From contig NZ_JAUTAY010000001.1 in assembly GCF_030818795.1 (NCBI RefSeq), forward strand, positions 1,178,001 to 1,242,000: a DNA stretch of 64,000 nt. Reading direction: 5' to 3'. Every line of letters starts with the position of its first letter. The stretch's first letter is position 1. This document shows, piece after piece, positions 52,953 through 63,303 of the stretch. The DNA comes from Microbacterium sp. SORGH_AS_0862. GTDB lineage: Bacteria > Actinomycetota > Actinomycetes > Actinomycetales > Microbacteriaceae. A program made the translations under genes and the position numbers. The notes under the pieces were generated by a model that saw nothing but the letters and a program-made list of their open reading frames with translations, was not told where the DNA came from and did no database searches.

Positions 52953-53002
52953 GGATTCTCCGTCTCCCCTCGGGCCTCACGCTCGAGGGCCCTCTGTCAA
53001 CG

Positions 53003-53467
53003 CTACCGGCCCGCATCCGAGGGATGCAGCCCCTTGCCTTCCGTCAACGGAGCGACCACGAGGTCGTGACCGGCCTCGACCAACGCCGCCGCCCCTCGAT
53101 CGAGGGCGTCGGCCGTGTAGGGCACCGCGATCATGCTTCCGTGCGCGAGGCGGTCGAGCATGATCACGATGCGGGTCCGAGCGGCGTCCGACCCGGCCGT
53201 CATCGTCGCGCGCGCCTCGAACCCCCAGGATCGCATCCCCGGGATGAGTTCGACGCCGACCACGTTCGAGGCGATGAAACGCAGCGCGGAGCCGGCCTTC
53301 AACCGGCGCGTCGAGCCCGAGGAGTCGGTCATTCGGTACTTCGCGCCGAGCAGCGCTGCGGTGAGTGCGTCGAGCGCGATGGATGCCGGCGCCGAGGTCG
53401 ACACGATCCAGGTCGGCTTGATGAAGGGGCCGCCCTCGAACGCGAAGCGAGGTTCGGACGCGCTCAC
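53003..53467 (-). CDS. Conserved protein of the second ESX operon, function unknown
   Basis: 154 residues, mixed alpha/beta with no signal peptide. FEGGPFIKPTWIVS at the start and GMRSWGFEARATMTAG are the most regular segments. Start GTG 53467 overlaps the WXG100 stop as GTGA; a GTG at 53476 would also read. Unrecognised; possibly a cytoplasmic partner of the ESX proteins. Confidence 0.65.
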   Translation of the reverse strand: MSASEPRFAFEGGPFIKPTWIVSTSAPASIALDALTAALLGAKYRMTDSSGSTRRLKAGSALRFIASNVVGVELIPGMRSWGFEARATMTAGSDAARTRIVIMLDRLAHGSMIAVPYTADALDRGAAALVEAGHDLVVAPLTEGKGLHPSDAGR

Positions 53468-53757
53468 AAAGCCCACCGTTGGGCGTTTCGCCGCTCGGTG
53501 GCATCGTAGGTGGAGCTGGCGCGTTCCAGGGCACCGGCGGCGTCGGAGGCGAGTGAGACCAGAACTCCGAGCTGTCGACTCCAGTCACGCTGCGCGCTCG
53601 CGTACGCCTCCTGAGCGTCACCGCTCCACTGACCCGCGAGCGCTGCGGCCTGCCCGTCCAAGGTGTCCAGGATCGTCCGGATCGCCTCGACGGCTTGCGA
53701 GATCCCCCCGGCGACCTGGCGCTGACCGTCGGTGTCGAAACGGATGCTGTCGCTCAT
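53464..53757 (-). CDS. WXG100 family protein, second operon
   Basis: 97 residues. W44-S-G46 (GQWSGDAQEAY) turn and Y84-D-A-T-E88, a YxxxE form of the type VII export signal. Coupled to the coiled-coil gene before it (ATGA). It is distinct from the two pairs at 43-47 kb and has no obvious WXG100 partner; the long 54143 protein may fill that role. Confidence 0.9.
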   Translation of the reverse strand: MSDSIRFDTDGQRQVAGGISQAVEAIRTILDTLDGQAAALAGQWSGDAQEAYASAQRDWSRQLGVLVSLASDAAGALERASSTYDATERRNAQRWAL

Positions 53758-54143
53758 CGCAGGTCCCCCATCCGACGCGTGAGCTGTTCGATCTGTCGCT
53801 GCAGCTCGGAGAGCGCCTCCGCCGCATCCGCCCGAGGGTTCGGCGCTGTCGGATCGACAGCCGCCTCCGCCTCGAGCTGTTCCACGGTCGCGCGCAGACG
53901 AACCGATGCCTGCGCGCGCAGCGCTTCGGCTTCCGGGGACGTGTCGGTGCCGTCGAAGACATCCTCCAGTGTCGTCTCCTCCAGATCGATCCGGGCCTGC
54001 AGCCGGCGCCACTCGGGGCCGAGCTCGCCCCGACGAGCGGCTTCCGCACGCCTCTCGTCCGCAGCCTTCTCGGCCGCCGCATCAGCGGCGATCGCCTCGT
54101 TCATCACGCGGATGGTGTCGTTGATGCGCTCGAGCGGGTCCAT
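53754..54143 (-). CDS. Coiled-coil protein of the second ESX operon
   Basis: 129 residues, nearly all charged helix (MDPLERINDTIRVMNEAIAA, EWRRLQARIDLEETTLEDVF, ALSELQRQIEQLTRRMGDL). No domain recognised. Start TGATG overlaps the 54143 stop and its own stop overlaps the WXG100 start, so it is translated in step with both. Confidence 0.7.
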   Translation of the reverse strand: MDPLERINDTIRVMNEAIAADAAAEKAADERRAEAARRGELGPEWRRLQARIDLEETTLEDVFDGTDTSPEAEALRAQASVRLRATVEQLEAEAAVDPTAPNPRADAAEALSELQRQIEQLTRRMGDLR

Positions 54144-55369
54144 CAGCGCACCGCCTTCGTGACCGCGGCGTTCGCCAGGTCCTCGACGATCGCCGCCGCC
54201 TGCACGAGCTTCTCGCGCCCGGCGACCATGTCGGAGATCGCGTCCAGGATGGCGGTGATGAGCGTGTTGATCAGACGCAGGTAGAACATCACCTTCTGCA
54301 TCCCCTCGATGATCTCCACGCCGGCGACGATCCAACCGGCCACGGGGATCGAACTCTCGATCAGCAGCCGCGTCAGCTTGTTCGCGATCCACTGCAGCGC
54401 CGCCCCGATGCCCGACGCGGCCAGGTTGGAGGCGAGGGCCACCTTGTCGATGAGGCCGCTGATCGCATCGAACGCATAGCTCAGCCCGACCGCTCCCCCG
54501 CTGACGAGCCCGGCCGTGGCGCCGAACCGCAGCGACGCCTCGCCTTCCCACTGGTCCATCTGTCCCGGCAGACCGGAGAAGTTCGAGGCGAGCTCCATCA
54601 TCGCCCGCCCCTCGTGCGTCCACGCCTGAGATGCCCCGTCGATGCGCTTCCAATCGCCGGCGAGCGGCTTGTACACGTACTCCTGGAGGATGCTGAAGCC
54701 GAGGATCAGTTCGGCGACGTAGTCGACACTGCCGAGGATGAGGCCGGCTTTCCAGCGGAGATCCTCCATCATGTTGACGTCCGACGAAGGCGTCACCAGG
54801 TAGCTCGTCGGGTCGGTGCGTTCCTCGACCCCGCCCCGCGAGGTGAGCGTGGACAGCCGGTCCACAGCGGTCTCGACGGTGCCCGAGATGAGGTCGTACC
54901 CGCTGCCCAGCACGTTGCCGCTGGTCACGATCGCGTCGGCCAGGCCGTTGTACTCGCTCGGGTCGTTGCCGTAGCCGGCATCGGCCGACCCGGTCGGCCC
55001 GCCGAGCGCGGGAATGCTGCCGCGCGGGTCGGAGAACGGCGGGAGCGATCCTCCGCCGAGGGATGCGAGAAGGGCGCGCGCGGCTTCGTACGCCTCCTGA
55101 TCGCTTCGCACGTAGTCGTCGAGAGTCCGGGTCGCGGTCTCAGCCGCCCAGTCGGACACCTGACCGACCGTGCGGATGGCCAAGGCACCCGCATCCGTGA
55201 TCAGGTCGGTGATGGGCTGCATCACGCGAAGGACGAGTCCGAGATCTCCGGCGGTCAGGCGACAGTGGGATTCGAGATACGTCGCCATCTGGTCGGTGTG
55301 CGCTCTCTGCCGCTGCAGGAGCGTCGATGCCTGACTGAGTTGGACATAGCTGACCGCCACTGCTGTCAC
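54143..55369 (-). CDS. Large helical ESX-associated protein (PPE/WXG-like)
   Basis: 408 residues starting MTAVAVSYVQLSQASTLLQR. Mostly amphipathic helix with hydrophobic stretches but no signal peptide; a WXG-like turn (DQWEGEA) occurs near residue 275, and a helical C-terminal half resembles PPE or LXG targets. It heads an operon of four coupled genes including a WXG100 protein. Likely secreted or membrane-associated; function unknown. Confidence 0.72.
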   Translation of the reverse strand: MTAVAVSYVQLSQASTLLQRQRAHTDQMATYLESHCRLTAGDLGLVLRVMQPITDLITDAGALAIRTVGQVSDWAAETATRTLDDYVRSDQEAYEAARALLASLGGGSLPPFSDPRGSIPALGGPTGSADAGYGNDPSEYNGLADAIVTSGNVLGSGYDLISGTVETAVDRLSTLTSRGGVEERTDPTSYLVTPSSDVNMMEDLRWKAGLILGSVDYVAELILGFSILQEYVYKPLAGDWKRIDGASQAWTHEGRAMMELASNFSGLPGQMDQWEGEASLRFGATAGLVSGGAVGLSYAFDAISGLIDKVALASNLAASGIGAALQWIANKLTRLLIESSIPVAGWIVAGVEIIEGMQKVMFYLRLINTLITAILDAISDMVAGREKLVQAAAIVEDLANAAVTKAVR

Positions 55370-55471
55370 CGAGACTCCCTTCGATCCGCGGGGGATCTCT
55401 CCGCATCCGCGCGTGAATGGCCATGGTAGCCACAGACGCGAAAAGACGCCGGGAGTCTTGCACAGCCCCCG

Positions 55472-56857
55472 TCAGGCGCCCCGCAGACGCTCCGCCAGAT
55501 AGCCGTGCAGCGTCTCCAACGGCACGCGTTCCTGCGTCATGGTGTCGCGGTCGCGCACTGTGACGGCGTCGTCTTCGAGCGAGTCGAAGTCGACGGTGAC
55601 GCAGAACGGAGTGCCGATCTCGTCCTGGCGGCGGTAGCGGCGGCCGATGGCGCCCGCATCGTCGAAGTCGACGTTCCAGCGTCCGCGCAGCTCATCCGCC
55701 ACACGCCGAGCCAGGGGCGACAGGTTTTCGTTCCGGCTCAGCGGCAGCACCGCGACCTTAACGGGGGCGAGACGCGGGTCGAGCTTGAGCACCGTGCGGG
55801 TATCGACGCCGCCCTTCGCGTTCGGCACCTCTTCTTCGCGGTAGGCGTCGACGAGGAAGGCCATCATCGCGCGGGTGAGGCCGAACGAGGGCTCGATGAC
55901 GTACGGCGTGTACGTGGTGTTCGACGACTGGTCGAAGTACGCGAGCTTCGTGCCCGAAGCCTCGGCGTGGCTCGACAGGTCGTAATCGGTGCGGTTGGCG
56001 ACACCCATGAGCTCGCCCCACTCCTTGCCCTGGAAGCCGAAGCGGTACTCGACGTCGATCGTTCCGGCGGAGTAGTGCGCGCGGTCCTCCTCGGGGACAT
56101 CCAGGCGACGCATGTTGTCGGCATCGATGCCGAGGCCGATGAACCAGTTCCAGCAGGCCTCGACCCAGTGCTCGAACCACTCGTTCGCCTCGGCCGGCGG
56201 CGTGAAGTACTCGATCTCCATCTGCTCGAACTCGCGCGTACGGAAGATGAAGTTGCCGGGTGTGATCTCGTTGCGGAACGCCTTGCCCACCTGGCCGACG
56301 CCGAACGGCGGCTTCTTGCGGCTCGCCGTGAGCACGTTCGAGAAGTTGATGAAGATGCCCTGCGCGGTCTCCGGGCGCAGGAAGTACAGCCCCGACTCGT
56401 CGTCGACGACGCCGAGGTAGGTCTTCACGAGGCCCGAGAAGGCCTTCGGCTCGGTGTACTGCCCCTTGGTGCCGCAGTTCGGGCACGGGATGTCGGCCAG
56501 CCCGTTCTCCGCCGGACGTCCCTTGCGCGCTTCGAAGTCCTCGATGAGGTTGTCGGCGCGGAACCGCTTGTGACAGTGCAGGCACTCCACCAGCGGGTCG
56601 GTGAAGGTCGCGACGTGGCCGGATGCCTCCCACACGCGCTTGGGAAGGATGATCGACGAGTCCAGGCCCACCATGTCGCCGCGACCGCGGACGAAGGTCT
56701 GCCACCACTCGCGGCGGATGTTCTCCTTGAGCTCCGTGCCGAGAGGGCCGTAGTCCCAGGCGGAACGCGATCCGCCGTAGATCTCGCCCGCCTGGAAGAC
56801 GAACCCGCGATGGCGGGCGAGGGCGATGACTTTGTCGAGACGGGACTGCTCGGCCAC
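55472..56857 (-). CDS. glyS: Glycyl-tRNA synthetase
   Basis: Charges tRNA-Gly. 461 residues (alpha2 eukaryote-type GlyRS, usual actinobacterial size) from GTG 56857 with GGAG 5 bases upstream, preferred to the in-frame ATG at 56899. Class II motifs are present: [21 protein letters not shown] near the start, [35 protein letters not shown] and the motif 3 segment EPSFGLTRA. The zinc-ribbon CHKRFR and CPNCG pairs are also visible. Confidence 0.97.
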   Translation of the reverse strand: MAEQSRLDKVIALARHRGFVFQAGEIYGGSRSAWDYGPLGTELKENIRREWWQTFVRGRGDMVGLDSSIILPKRVWEASGHVATFTDPLVECLHCHKRFRADNLIEDFEARKGRPAENGLADIPCPNCGTKGQYTEPKAFSGLVKTYLGVVDDESGLYFLRPETAQGIFINFSNVLTASRKKPPFGVGQVGKAFRNEITPGNFIFRTREFEQMEIEYFTPPAEANEWFEHWVEACWNWFIGLGIDADNMRRLDVPEEDRAHYSAGTIDVEYRFGFQGKEWGELMGVANRTDYDLSSHAEASGTKLAYFDQSSNTTYTPYVIEPSFGLTRAMMAFLVDAYREEEVPNAKGGVDTRTVLKLDPRLAPVKVAVLPLSRNENLSPLARRVADELRGRWNVDFDDAGAIGRRYRRQDEIGTPFCVTVDFDSLEDDAVTVRDRDTMTQERVPLETLHGYLAERLRGA

Positions 56858-56970
56858 GGTGGCTCCAATGGTCGCTGTGCGAAGGGCGCGCGGACGCATA
56901 GGGGATGCGGCGCGGGATCATCCGATTCTATCCGCGCCGGTGCGGCGCTCCGCCGCGTGTTCTGCGAGGG

Positions 56971-57555
56971 TCAGCCGGCGGGCGCGGCCGCGCACGCGGC
57001 GGCGATCCGCGCCGCCACGACGCCCTCGGGGTCGGCGAGCGGCGTCACGGCGACGCCGATGGCCGCACCGAGGGCGAACCCGATCGTCGCGGTGGGGTCT
57101 TCGCTCGCACCACTCGCCGACGGCGAGGGAGTGGGCAGCGGCGCCGCATCCGCCCCCGCGGGCGCACTCGCGTCCGCCTCGCAACGGATCTGCGGCAGCG
57201 AGACCACGATCTCCGCGCTCTGCCCCGCCTCGACCTCGATGCTCCCGGAGCCGACCTTGCGGCCGATGCCGGCGAAGCCAGGAGCGTCGATGCGGATGCG
57301 GGTGAGCGCGAGATTCTCGTCGGTCGTGTTCTCGACCCACAGTCGCACTTCGTCGGCGCTCTGAGCGGGTGTCGCCGGCAGGAGGGTCGCGGTGATTCCG
57401 GAGGGAAGCGCCGTAGCGCTGGGCGCCGGTCGAGGCTGCGCGCCGCATCCGGCGAGCGCGAGAGCCCCGATGAGCAGCGCCGCTGCCGTCGCCCCCGTGC
57501 GCGCCGCCCCACGGCGCCCGGGCCTCGCGGACGCGGCATCTCCCCCATTCGGCAT
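56971..57555 (-). CDS. Predicted lipoprotein
   Basis: 194 residues. Basic N-terminus, hydrophobic stretch and lipobox LALAGC (cysteine about residue 37) predict a membrane-anchored lipoprotein. After the lipobox come low-complexity Ala/Pro/Ser stretches and a beta-rich middle (DEVRLWVENTTDENLALTRI) of the kind seen in small actinobacterial surface proteins. Function unknown. Confidence 0.78.
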   Translation of the reverse strand: MPNGGDAASARPGRRGAARTGATAAALLIGALALAGCGAQPRPAPSATALPSGITATLLPATPAQSADEVRLWVENTTDENLALTRIRIDAPGFAGIGRKVGSGSIEVEAGQSAEIVVSLPQIRCEADASAPAGADAAPLPTPSPSASGASEDPTATIGFALGAAIGVAVTPLADPEGVVAARIAAACAAAPAG

Positions 57556-57598
57556 ACCTGCACTGTATCCGGGGGGTGCCTATGGCTTCCCTGAGCGC

Positions 57599-58171
57599 TC
57601 AGCTCTTGGCGGCGGCTTTCGCGGCCCGCTTGGTCTCGCGGACCTTCGCGAGGGACTCGGGGCTCGTGATGTCGGCGACCGAGCGGAACGAGCCTTCCTC
57701 GCCGTACGGAGCGGACGCCTCGCGCCACCCGGCGCCGGTGAAGCCGCGTTGCTTGCCCAGCAGCGCGAGGAAGATCTTCGCCTTCTGCTCGCCGAAGCCC
57801 GGGAGGGCCTTGAGCCGCTTCAGCACCTCACGGCCGTCGGGTTCGCCGTCGGTCCAGATGGCTGCCGCATCGCCGTGCCACCGGTCGGCGACCTCGGCGC
57901 TGAGCTTCTGCACACGTTCCGCCATCGACCCGGGGAACCGGTGCACGGCGGGGGTCTGCCCGAACGCCGCGGCGAAGGCCTCCGGGTCGTACGCCGCGAG
58001 CGACGCCGGGTCGAGCGTGCCGACGCGGTCGAGGATCTTCAGCGGGCCGGCGAAGGCGGTCTCCATCGCCACCTGCTGGTCGAGCAGCATCCCGATCAGC
58101 AGGGCGAAGGGGTCGCGCGTCAGCAGCGCGTCGGCGTTCTCGTCGGCGGTGATGTGCAGGTCGGCGCTCAT
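57599..58171 (-). CDS. HhH-GPD family base-excision DNA repair protein
   Basis: 190 residues. LLIGMLLDQQVAMETAFAGP opens a helix-hairpin-helix-GPD domain, and LKALPGFGEQKAKIFLALLG is the HhH motif with the following helix. These match the actinobacterial HhH-GPD protein group related to DNA glycosylases; the catalytic lysine/aspartate assignment is uncertain. AAGGAG precedes ATG 58171; coupled to the next upstream gene by ATGA. Confidence 0.86.
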   Translation of the reverse strand: MSADLHITADENADALLTRDPFALLIGMLLDQQVAMETAFAGPLKILDRVGTLDPASLAAYDPEAFAAAFGQTPAVHRFPGSMAERVQKLSAEVADRWHGDAAAIWTDGEPDGREVLKRLKALPGFGEQKAKIFLALLGKQRGFTGAGWREASAPYGEEGSFRSVADITSPESLAKVRETKRAAKAAAKS

Positions 58172-58557
58172 GCGTCTCCTTCGTGATCGCGGACAGGGAG
58201 AGGCGTGCGGAAGCGATCCGGCCGGTTCTTCTGCGGCCGGCGCCGGTTCTGCGCGAGCGGCCGCAATGCGCCCTCGAAGTAGGCGATCGCCGCCAGGGCA
58301 TCCACATGGCCATGGGTGATGTTCCGCCCCACCACGGGAAGCGGGTAGCGCGGGTTCTCGTAGACCGCGGCGATCCGGAGGATGGCGGCGTGATCGTCGG
58401 CGCTCATGGCGAGGGCACGTTCGGCGAGCTCGTCCTCCCCGAAGTCCCACAGGCACCCCGCGATCAGCGTGATCGGCGCACTCACCCTGAAGTTCGCGAC
58501 GCCCTTCATGGCTTCGCGGACATCCGGCGCCCAGGCGGCGGGCGGTTCGGCGCTCAT
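58168..58557 (-). CDS. Conserved hypothetical protein
   Basis: 129 residues, no signal or membrane segment; [23 protein letters not shown] and a C-terminal basic tail ([18 protein letters not shown]). No family recognised. It overlaps the HhH-GPD gene by four bases, so a DNA-repair-related role is a weak inference. Confidence 0.65.
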   Translation of the reverse strand: MSAEPPAAWAPDVREAMKGVANFRVSAPITLIAGCLWDFGEDELAERALAMSADDHAAILRIAAVYENPRYPLPVVGRNITHGHVDALAAIAYFEGALRPLAQNRRRPQKNRPDRFRTPLPVRDHEGDA

Positions 58558-58650
58558 GCCTCCATGGTGCCAGCCCCCGGGCCGCGGCGGCAGGAATGGG
58601 CGCGTGGGGCTGGGGACGAATGCCGGGGCGCTCCGGGTGCACCCCCGACC

Positions 58651-58702
58651 TGTTCCCCTGTCGCAGATCGACGCCAACGCGTCGATCTGCGACAGGGGAA
58701 CA
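58651..58702. repeat. Palindromic hairpin element, copy B1
   Basis: TGTTCCCCTGTCGCAGATCG plus ACG pairs perfectly with its complement ending CGACAGGGGAACA, leaving a 6-base CCAACG loop. The core CTGTC-GCAGATCGACG recalls A1/A2, but changed bases are matched by compensating changes in the other arm. Possible hairpin element; no T-run follows. Confidence 0.88.
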
Positions 58703-58714
58703 TCAGCCCGCCAC

Positions 58715-58764
58715 GCTCGCCTGTCAGAGATCGACGCCGAAGCGTCGATCTCTGACAGGCGAGC
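58715..58764. repeat. Palindromic hairpin element, copy B2
   Basis: GCTCGCCTGTCAGAGATCGA plus CG pairs perfectly with the right arm CGTCGATCTCTGACAGGCGA plus GC around a 6-base CCGAAG loop. It differs from B1 in the AGAG/CTCT block (B1 has CGCAG/CTGCG), with both arms changed together. It is 12 bases from B1. Confidence 0.88.
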
Positions 58765-58888
58765 TGATCAGGTGGGCCGCGCTAGCCAGGCCGACCGGGC
58801 GGCCGGCGGGACGGGGACGGGTGGGACGGGGACGTGCGGGCAGGATCGGGTGCTGGGCGGGCGGGTGACCCCGCAATGCGCGGGTGGG

Positions 58889-60202
58889 TCAGCCGGCGAG
58901 CTCGGATGCGGAGTCGTCGCCGTCGTCCTCGGCTGCGGCATCCTCCGGCGCGAGACCGTAGAGCACCTCGAGCGCGGCGAAGACCTCGTCGGCGCGGCCC
59001 CGCTCGGCGAGCGCGTGCGCGCGGGTCGTGGGGGTGTGCAGCAGGCGACCCACCAGGTGGCGCAGCGCCTGCTCGGTGCGCTCGTCGTCCCCGCGGCGGC
59101 GTCCGCGAGCGATCTCCGCCTCGAGGAGCTCGAACATGTGCGTGCGCAGGGCGACGACGGCCGGCGCGACCGTGCGGCGCTCGCCGACGACCGCGAAGCG
59201 CTGGGCGGCGTCGGCCACGAGGGCGCGCGCCGCATCCGTCGCCTGCAGCTCCTCCAGCGGCGCGTGCACGCGGATGGTCTCGAGATCGAGCAGGTCGGTG
59301 CCGCTGACGGTCGCCACGTCGGGGTCGACGTTGCGCGGCAGCCCCAGGTCGATCACGAGGCGACGGTGCCGGTCGTGACCGGGAGCCGTCCGCGCGACGG
59401 ACGCCTCGTCACCGAACGTCGCGGCGCTGAGCACGGGGTGCTCGACGCTGGTGCACGTGATGATGAGGTCCGACAGCTTGGCGGCCGTGGCGAAGCCCGC
59501 CGCATCCGCGACGGCGAGGCCGTGCTTGCGCGCGAAGCGCTCACCGCGACCCGACGGCGAGTGCACCGTGATGTCGGTGACGCCGCGCTCGCGCAGGGCG
59601 GCGAGGGTGGCGGCCGCGTACGAACCGGTGCCCACGAGCAGGACGCGCAACGTCGCCCAATCGGCGAAGCGTGCCGACGCGAGATCCAGGGAGAGACGCA
59701 CGAGCGAGCGGCCGGCGCGACCGAGAGCCGTGCCGTTCTTGACGCCGCGCTGCGTCTCGGACGCGCGCTGGAACAGACGCTCGAGCTCGGGCGAGGTCGT
59801 GCCGTCGCCCCGCGCCTCGGTCAGCGCGCGGCGCACCTGACCGGCGATCTCGCCCTCACCGACGACGACCGATTCGAGACCGGACGCGACCGCGAACAGG
59901 TGCTGGGCGACGCGAGGGCCGGAGATGACCTCGTACGATCCGGAGAACTCCTCGGCCGAGACGCCCGTCGCAGACTCGATCGCCGCCAGCGCCGCCTCGA
60001 GCCCCACGGCCTCGGCCGCGGTCACCGGCTCGTCCATGTCGACGTACGCCTCGAAGCGGTTGCAGGTGGCCACGACCACGGCACCCTGCACGCACTCGTC
60101 GTGCTCGGCGATCAGAGGTGCGACGCGGGTGGTGTGGATGCTGAGTCGCTCGAGGAGCTCGAAGGACGCGGTCTTGTGACTCGCGCTGACACACAACAGC
60201 AC
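58889..60202 (-). CDS. hemA: Glutamyl-tRNA reductase
   Basis: First committed step of tetrapyrrole synthesis by the C5 pathway. 437 residues: catalytic C47 ([12 protein letters not shown]), [21 protein letters not shown] with the GEG motif, NADPH-binding [11 protein letters not shown] around residue 190, and the C-terminal dimerisation helices. Divergent from hemE with a ~105-base gap to its GTG 60308 (or ATG 60272). Confidence 0.95.
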   Translation of the reverse strand: MLLCVSASHKTASFELLERLSIHTTRVAPLIAEHDECVQGAVVVATCNRFEAYVDMDEPVTAAEAVGLEAALAAIESATGVSAEEFSGSYEVISGPRVAQHLFAVASGLESVVVGEGEIAGQVRRALTEARGDGTTSPELERLFQRASETQRGVKNGTALGRAGRSLVRLSLDLASARFADWATLRVLLVGTGSYAAATLAALRERGVTDITVHSPSGRGERFARKHGLAVADAAGFATAAKLSDLIITCTSVEHPVLSAATFGDEASVARTAPGHDRHRRLVIDLGLPRNVDPDVATVSGTDLLDLETIRVHAPLEELQATDAARALVADAAQRFAVVGERRTVAPAVVALRTHMFELLEAEIARGRRRGDDERTEQALRHLVGRLLHTPTTRAHALAERGRADEVFAALEVLYGLAPEDAAAEDDGDDSASELAG

Positions 60203-60307
60203 ATGTCGATTGTACGCCGCGTCGAAATCACCGGCCGCGGGAGCTTGCGCACGAACGTGCAGGTGCTCGACATGTGGCGCTCACCCGCCGGATGCGAGGA
60301 TGTCGGG

Positions 60308-61351
60308 GTGAGCTCCACCGGACCCGCTTCCTCCCCCCTCATCCGCGCCCTCAAGGGTGAGCGCACCGACCGCCTCCCGGTCTGGTTCATGCGTCAGGCG
60401 GGGCGGTCGCTGCCCGAGTACCGCGACCTGCGCGTGGGAACCCGCATGCTCGACGCCTGCCTGACCCCTGACCTCGCGGCCGAGATCACCCTCCAGCCCG
60501 TGCGCCGCCACGGCGTGGATGCGGGCATCTTCTTCAGCGACATCGTGGTGCCGCTGCGCCTGGCCGGCATCGCCGTGGAGATCGAACCCGGACGCGGCCC
60601 GGTGTTCCCCGACCCGGTGCGCACCGCATCCGATGTCGCCCGCATCGTGGACATCGACCCGCAGGCGGTCGCCGCCGCGGCGGAACCGGTGCGCGAGGCC
60701 GTGCGCATCGTCGTGGACGAGCTCGGCGGCACCCCGCTCATCGGCTTCGCGGGCGCACCCTTCACCCTCGCCGCGTACCTCGTCGAAGGCGGCCCGTCGA
60801 AGGAGCACCTGCGCGCCCGGGCGCTCATGCACGCCGATCCGGCATCGTGGCACGCGCTGGCCGGCTGGCTCGCGGAGGTCTCGCGCACCTTCCTCGCCGC
60901 GCAGACGGATGCGGGCGCTTCCGCCGTACAGCTGTTCGACTCGTGGGCCGGCTCACTGTCGGTCGCCGACTACCGCACCTACGTCGCCCCCCACTCGCGG
61001 GCGGCCCTGGCCGGTGCGGACGCACCCCGCATCCACTTCGGCGTCGGCACGGGACATCTGCTCACCGACATGCGGCTGGACGGCACGACGGATGCGGTGG
61101 GCGTCGACTGGCGCACGCCGCTCGACGACGCGGCCGCGATCCTCGGACAGGGCGTCACCGTGCAGGGCAACATCGACCCTGCCCTGCTGCAGGCGCCGTG
61201 GCAGATCGTGGAGGAGCACGTGCGCGACGTGATCGCGCGCGGGCGTGCGGCGCGCGCCCACATCCTCAACCTGGGGCACGGCGTCCCGCCCGAGACGGAC
61301 CCCGACGTGCTGACACGCATCGTGGAGTTGGCGCACGAGGAGCAGGTGTGA
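60308..61351 (+). CDS. hemE: Uroporphyrinogen decarboxylase
   Basis: Converts uroporphyrinogen III to coproporphyrinogen III. 347 residues from GTG 60308, with GAGGA upstream; an in-frame ATG at 60272 would add 12 residues and is an alternative. [16 protein letters not shown] is the family signature with the substrate-binding Arg, and [24 protein letters not shown] and [14 protein letters not shown] are the other conserved blocks. Stop overlaps hemY. Confidence 0.95.
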   Translation: MSSTGPASSPLIRALKGERTDRLPVWFMRQAGRSLPEYRDLRVGTRMLDACLTPDLAAEITLQPVRRHGVDAGIFFSDIVVPLRLAGIAVEIEPGRGPVFPDPVRTASDVARIVDIDPQAVAAAAEPVREAVRIVVDELGGTPLIGFAGAPFTLAAYLVEGGPSKEHLRARALMHADPASWHALAGWLAEVSRTFLAAQTDAGASAVQLFDSWAGSLSVADYRTYVAPHSRAALAGADAPRIHFGVGTGHLLTDMRLDGTTDAVGVDWRTPLDDAAAILGQGVTVQGNIDPALLQAPWQIVEEHVRDVIARGRAARAHILNLGHGVPPETDPDVLTRIVELAHEEQV

Positions 61352-62802
61352 GCGCGGCGGATCTCGACGATCTCGCCGCACGGGCGGAATCCACCCGTGT
61401 CGCGGTCGTCGGCGGCGGCGTCGCCGGCCTCGTCGCAGCCCTCGACTTCGCGAAGCTCGGCTTCCGCGTCATGGTGCTCGAAGCATCCGCGCAGCCCGGC
61501 GGCGTGCTGCGCGGTGCCGAGGTCGCAGGACTCCCGGTGGATGTGGGAGCGGAGAGCTACGCGACGCGCGGAGGTACCGTACGCGCCCTGATCGACGAGC
61601 TCGGCATCGGTGACGAGGTGGTGACCCCGGCCGCCGGCGGCGCCTGGGTCGCGGGCCTTCCCGGTGGCCGGGCCGCGCCCCTGCCGCGCGGCGGCGTGCT
61701 GGGCATTCCGGAGAACCCGTTCGATCCGAGCGTGCGGCGCGTCATCGGCTGGCCGGGCGCCTGGCGCGCCTACCTGGATCGCCTGCGCCCGCCGCTGACG
61801 ATCGGCCACGACCGCAGCCTCGGTCACCTCGTGCGCAGCCGCATGGGCGAGGCCGTGCTCGACCGCCTCGTCGCCCCCGTCACCAGCGGCGTCTACTCGG
61901 CGCGCCCCGACGACATCGACGTGGACCTCGCAGCCCCCGGCCTGAATGCCGCTCTCACCCGCGCGGGTTCGCTCAGCGGCGCCGTCGGCGACCTGCGCGG
62001 CCGCAGCACCGGCACCCCCGGGAGCGCCGTCGCCGGGCTTCGCGGCGGCATGACCCGCCTCGTGCGGGCGCTCGTCGCCCGCGTCGAGGAGCTGGGCGTC
62101 GACGTGCGCACGGATGCGGCCGTCACCGCACTCGAGCGTGACGGGGACCTGTGGTCCCTGCACCTGGACGAGGAACGCCTCGACGCCGACCTCGTGGTCG
62201 TCGCGACCACCGAGGACGAGGCGCGCCGCCTGCTCGTGCCGGTCGTGCCGGCCCTCGAGCCGATGACGACCGCGCCGCCCGTGGTCGAGATCATCACCCT
62301 GGTCGTCCGCGAGCCCGGGCTGGACATCCCGCCGCGAGGAACCGGCGTGCTCACGGTGCCGGGCTCCCACCGCGCGAAAGCCCTCACGCACGCGAGCGCG
62401 AAGTGGCAGTGGATCGCGGAGGCGGCCGGCCCCGGCGTGCACGTCGTCCGCGTCTCGTTCGGCGCCCAGGGAGAAGATCCGGCGACGGCCGCGCTCAGCG
62501 ACGATGCCGCCGCGGCGCTCGCGCTCGAAGAGGCGTCCGCCCTGCTCGGCGTCCGTCTGGACCCGGCTTCGGTCCGGGGTTCGCACCGCGCCCGCTGGGT
62601 GCAGTCGCAGCCCGCATCCGTCATCGGGCGCGCGGAACACACGGCGGCCGCGCGCGGCGCCATCCGGGCCGTGCCCGGCCTCGGCGCGGTCGGTGCGTGG
62701 CTGTCGGGGACCGGGCTCGCCCAGGTCGTCCCCGACGCTCGCGAAGAGACGGATCGACTGCGCCGTTCGGCGCTGTGGGGGTCGCCGCGTTCTCAGGAGT
62801 GA
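61348..62802 (+). CDS. hemY: Coproporphyrinogen/protoporphyrinogen oxidase, HemY/CgoX family
   Basis: 484-residue FAD oxidase. [19 protein letters not shown] is the FAD-binding motif and [12 protein letters not shown] the second dinucleotide motif. In Actinobacteria this enzyme usually oxidises coproporphyrinogen III in the coproporphyrin-dependent haem pathway; sequence alone does not separate this from protoporphyrinogen oxidase. Start GTG 61348 overlaps hemE (GTGA). Confidence 0.9.
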   Translation: MSAADLDDLAARAESTRVAVVGGGVAGLVAALDFAKLGFRVMVLEASAQPGGVLRGAEVAGLPVDVGAESYATRGGTVRALIDELGIGDEVVTPAAGGAWVAGLPGGRAAPLPRGGVLGIPENPFDPSVRRVIGWPGAWRAYLDRLRPPLTIGHDRSLGHLVRSRMGEAVLDRLVAPVTSGVYSARPDDIDVDLAAPGLNAALTRAGSLSGAVGDLRGRSTGTPGSAVAGLRGGMTRLVRALVARVEELGVDVRTDAAVTALERDGDLWSLHLDEERLDADLVVVATTEDEARRLLVPVVPALEPMTTAPPVVEIITLVVREPGLDIPPRGTGVLTVPGSHRAKALTHASAKWQWIAEAAGPGVHVVRVSFGAQGEDPATAALSDDAAAALALEEASALLGVRLDPASVRGSHRARWVQSQPASVIGRAEHTAAARGAIRAVPGLGAVGAWLSGTGLAQVVPDAREETDRLRRSALWGSPRSQE

Positions 62803-62891
62803 GCGCTCATGTCAACCGGATAACCCGAACGGCATACAGCGCTACGCTGGGCGCACACTCGCTTGACCCACCCCGAACGTGAGGAGACCCC

Positions 62892-63302
62892 ATGAGGGGC
62901 AAAGCTGGACTCGTCATCGGACTGGCAGCGGGCTACGTGCTCGGAACGCGCGCAGGCCGTGAGCGCTACGAACAGATCAAGACGCAGGCGCAGAAGGTGT
63001 GGAACCTGGCGCCTGTGCAGAAGCAGGTCGGCAAGCTGCAGGAGGTGGGCAAGTCCGCGCTGCTCGCCGTGCCCAGCGCCCTGTTCAACGGCGCGGTGAA
63101 GATCACCAAGGCCGTCACGACCGACGGCACCCCCGGTCAGCGTCTGGATGCGGCGCTCGACGCCGGTGCCGACGCGGCGGAGGATGTCGCGGACGCCGCC
63201 GAGACCACCGCGACGGCCGCGAAGAAGTCCACGACCTCCACGACCGCGAAGCGCCCCGCCGCCAAGCGCAGCACGGGCAGCTCCTCGTCGGGCGGGAAGT
63301 GA
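62892..63302 (+). CDS. YtxH-like small protein with Ala/Lys/Thr-rich tail
   Basis: 136 residues. The opening KAGLVIGLAAGYVLGTRAGRERYEQIK is typical of YtxH-type proteins with a short membrane-inserting segment, followed by helices and a low-complexity Ala/Thr/Lys/Ser tail. GGAG in the 5' leader precedes ATG 62892. It is followed immediately by a holin-like and a DUF3618-like gene. Function unknown; general envelope stress is a guess. Confidence 0.75.
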   Translation: MRGKAGLVIGLAAGYVLGTRAGRERYEQIKTQAQKVWNLAPVQKQVGKLQEVGKSALLAVPSALFNGAVKITKAVTTDGTPGQRLDAALDAGADAAEDVADAAETTATAAKKSTTSTTAKRPAAKRSTGSSSSGGK

Positions 63303-63303
63303 C

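Larger units (their letters stand above)
58558..58888. other. 331-base intergenic spacer with two long palindromes
   Basis: No gene seen. It lies between the hemA stop (58889) and the start of the hypothetical gene at 58557 and contains the hairpins B1 and B2 described separately. The remainder is GC-rich with GGGACGGGGAC repeats near 58800-58860. Confidence 0.7.

Noticed and set aside
58406..60271. A very long open frame reading from inside the hypothetical gene through hemA into hemE on the plus strand
   Set aside because: It is antisense to hemA and has no family sequence; only the part from 60308 is HemE.
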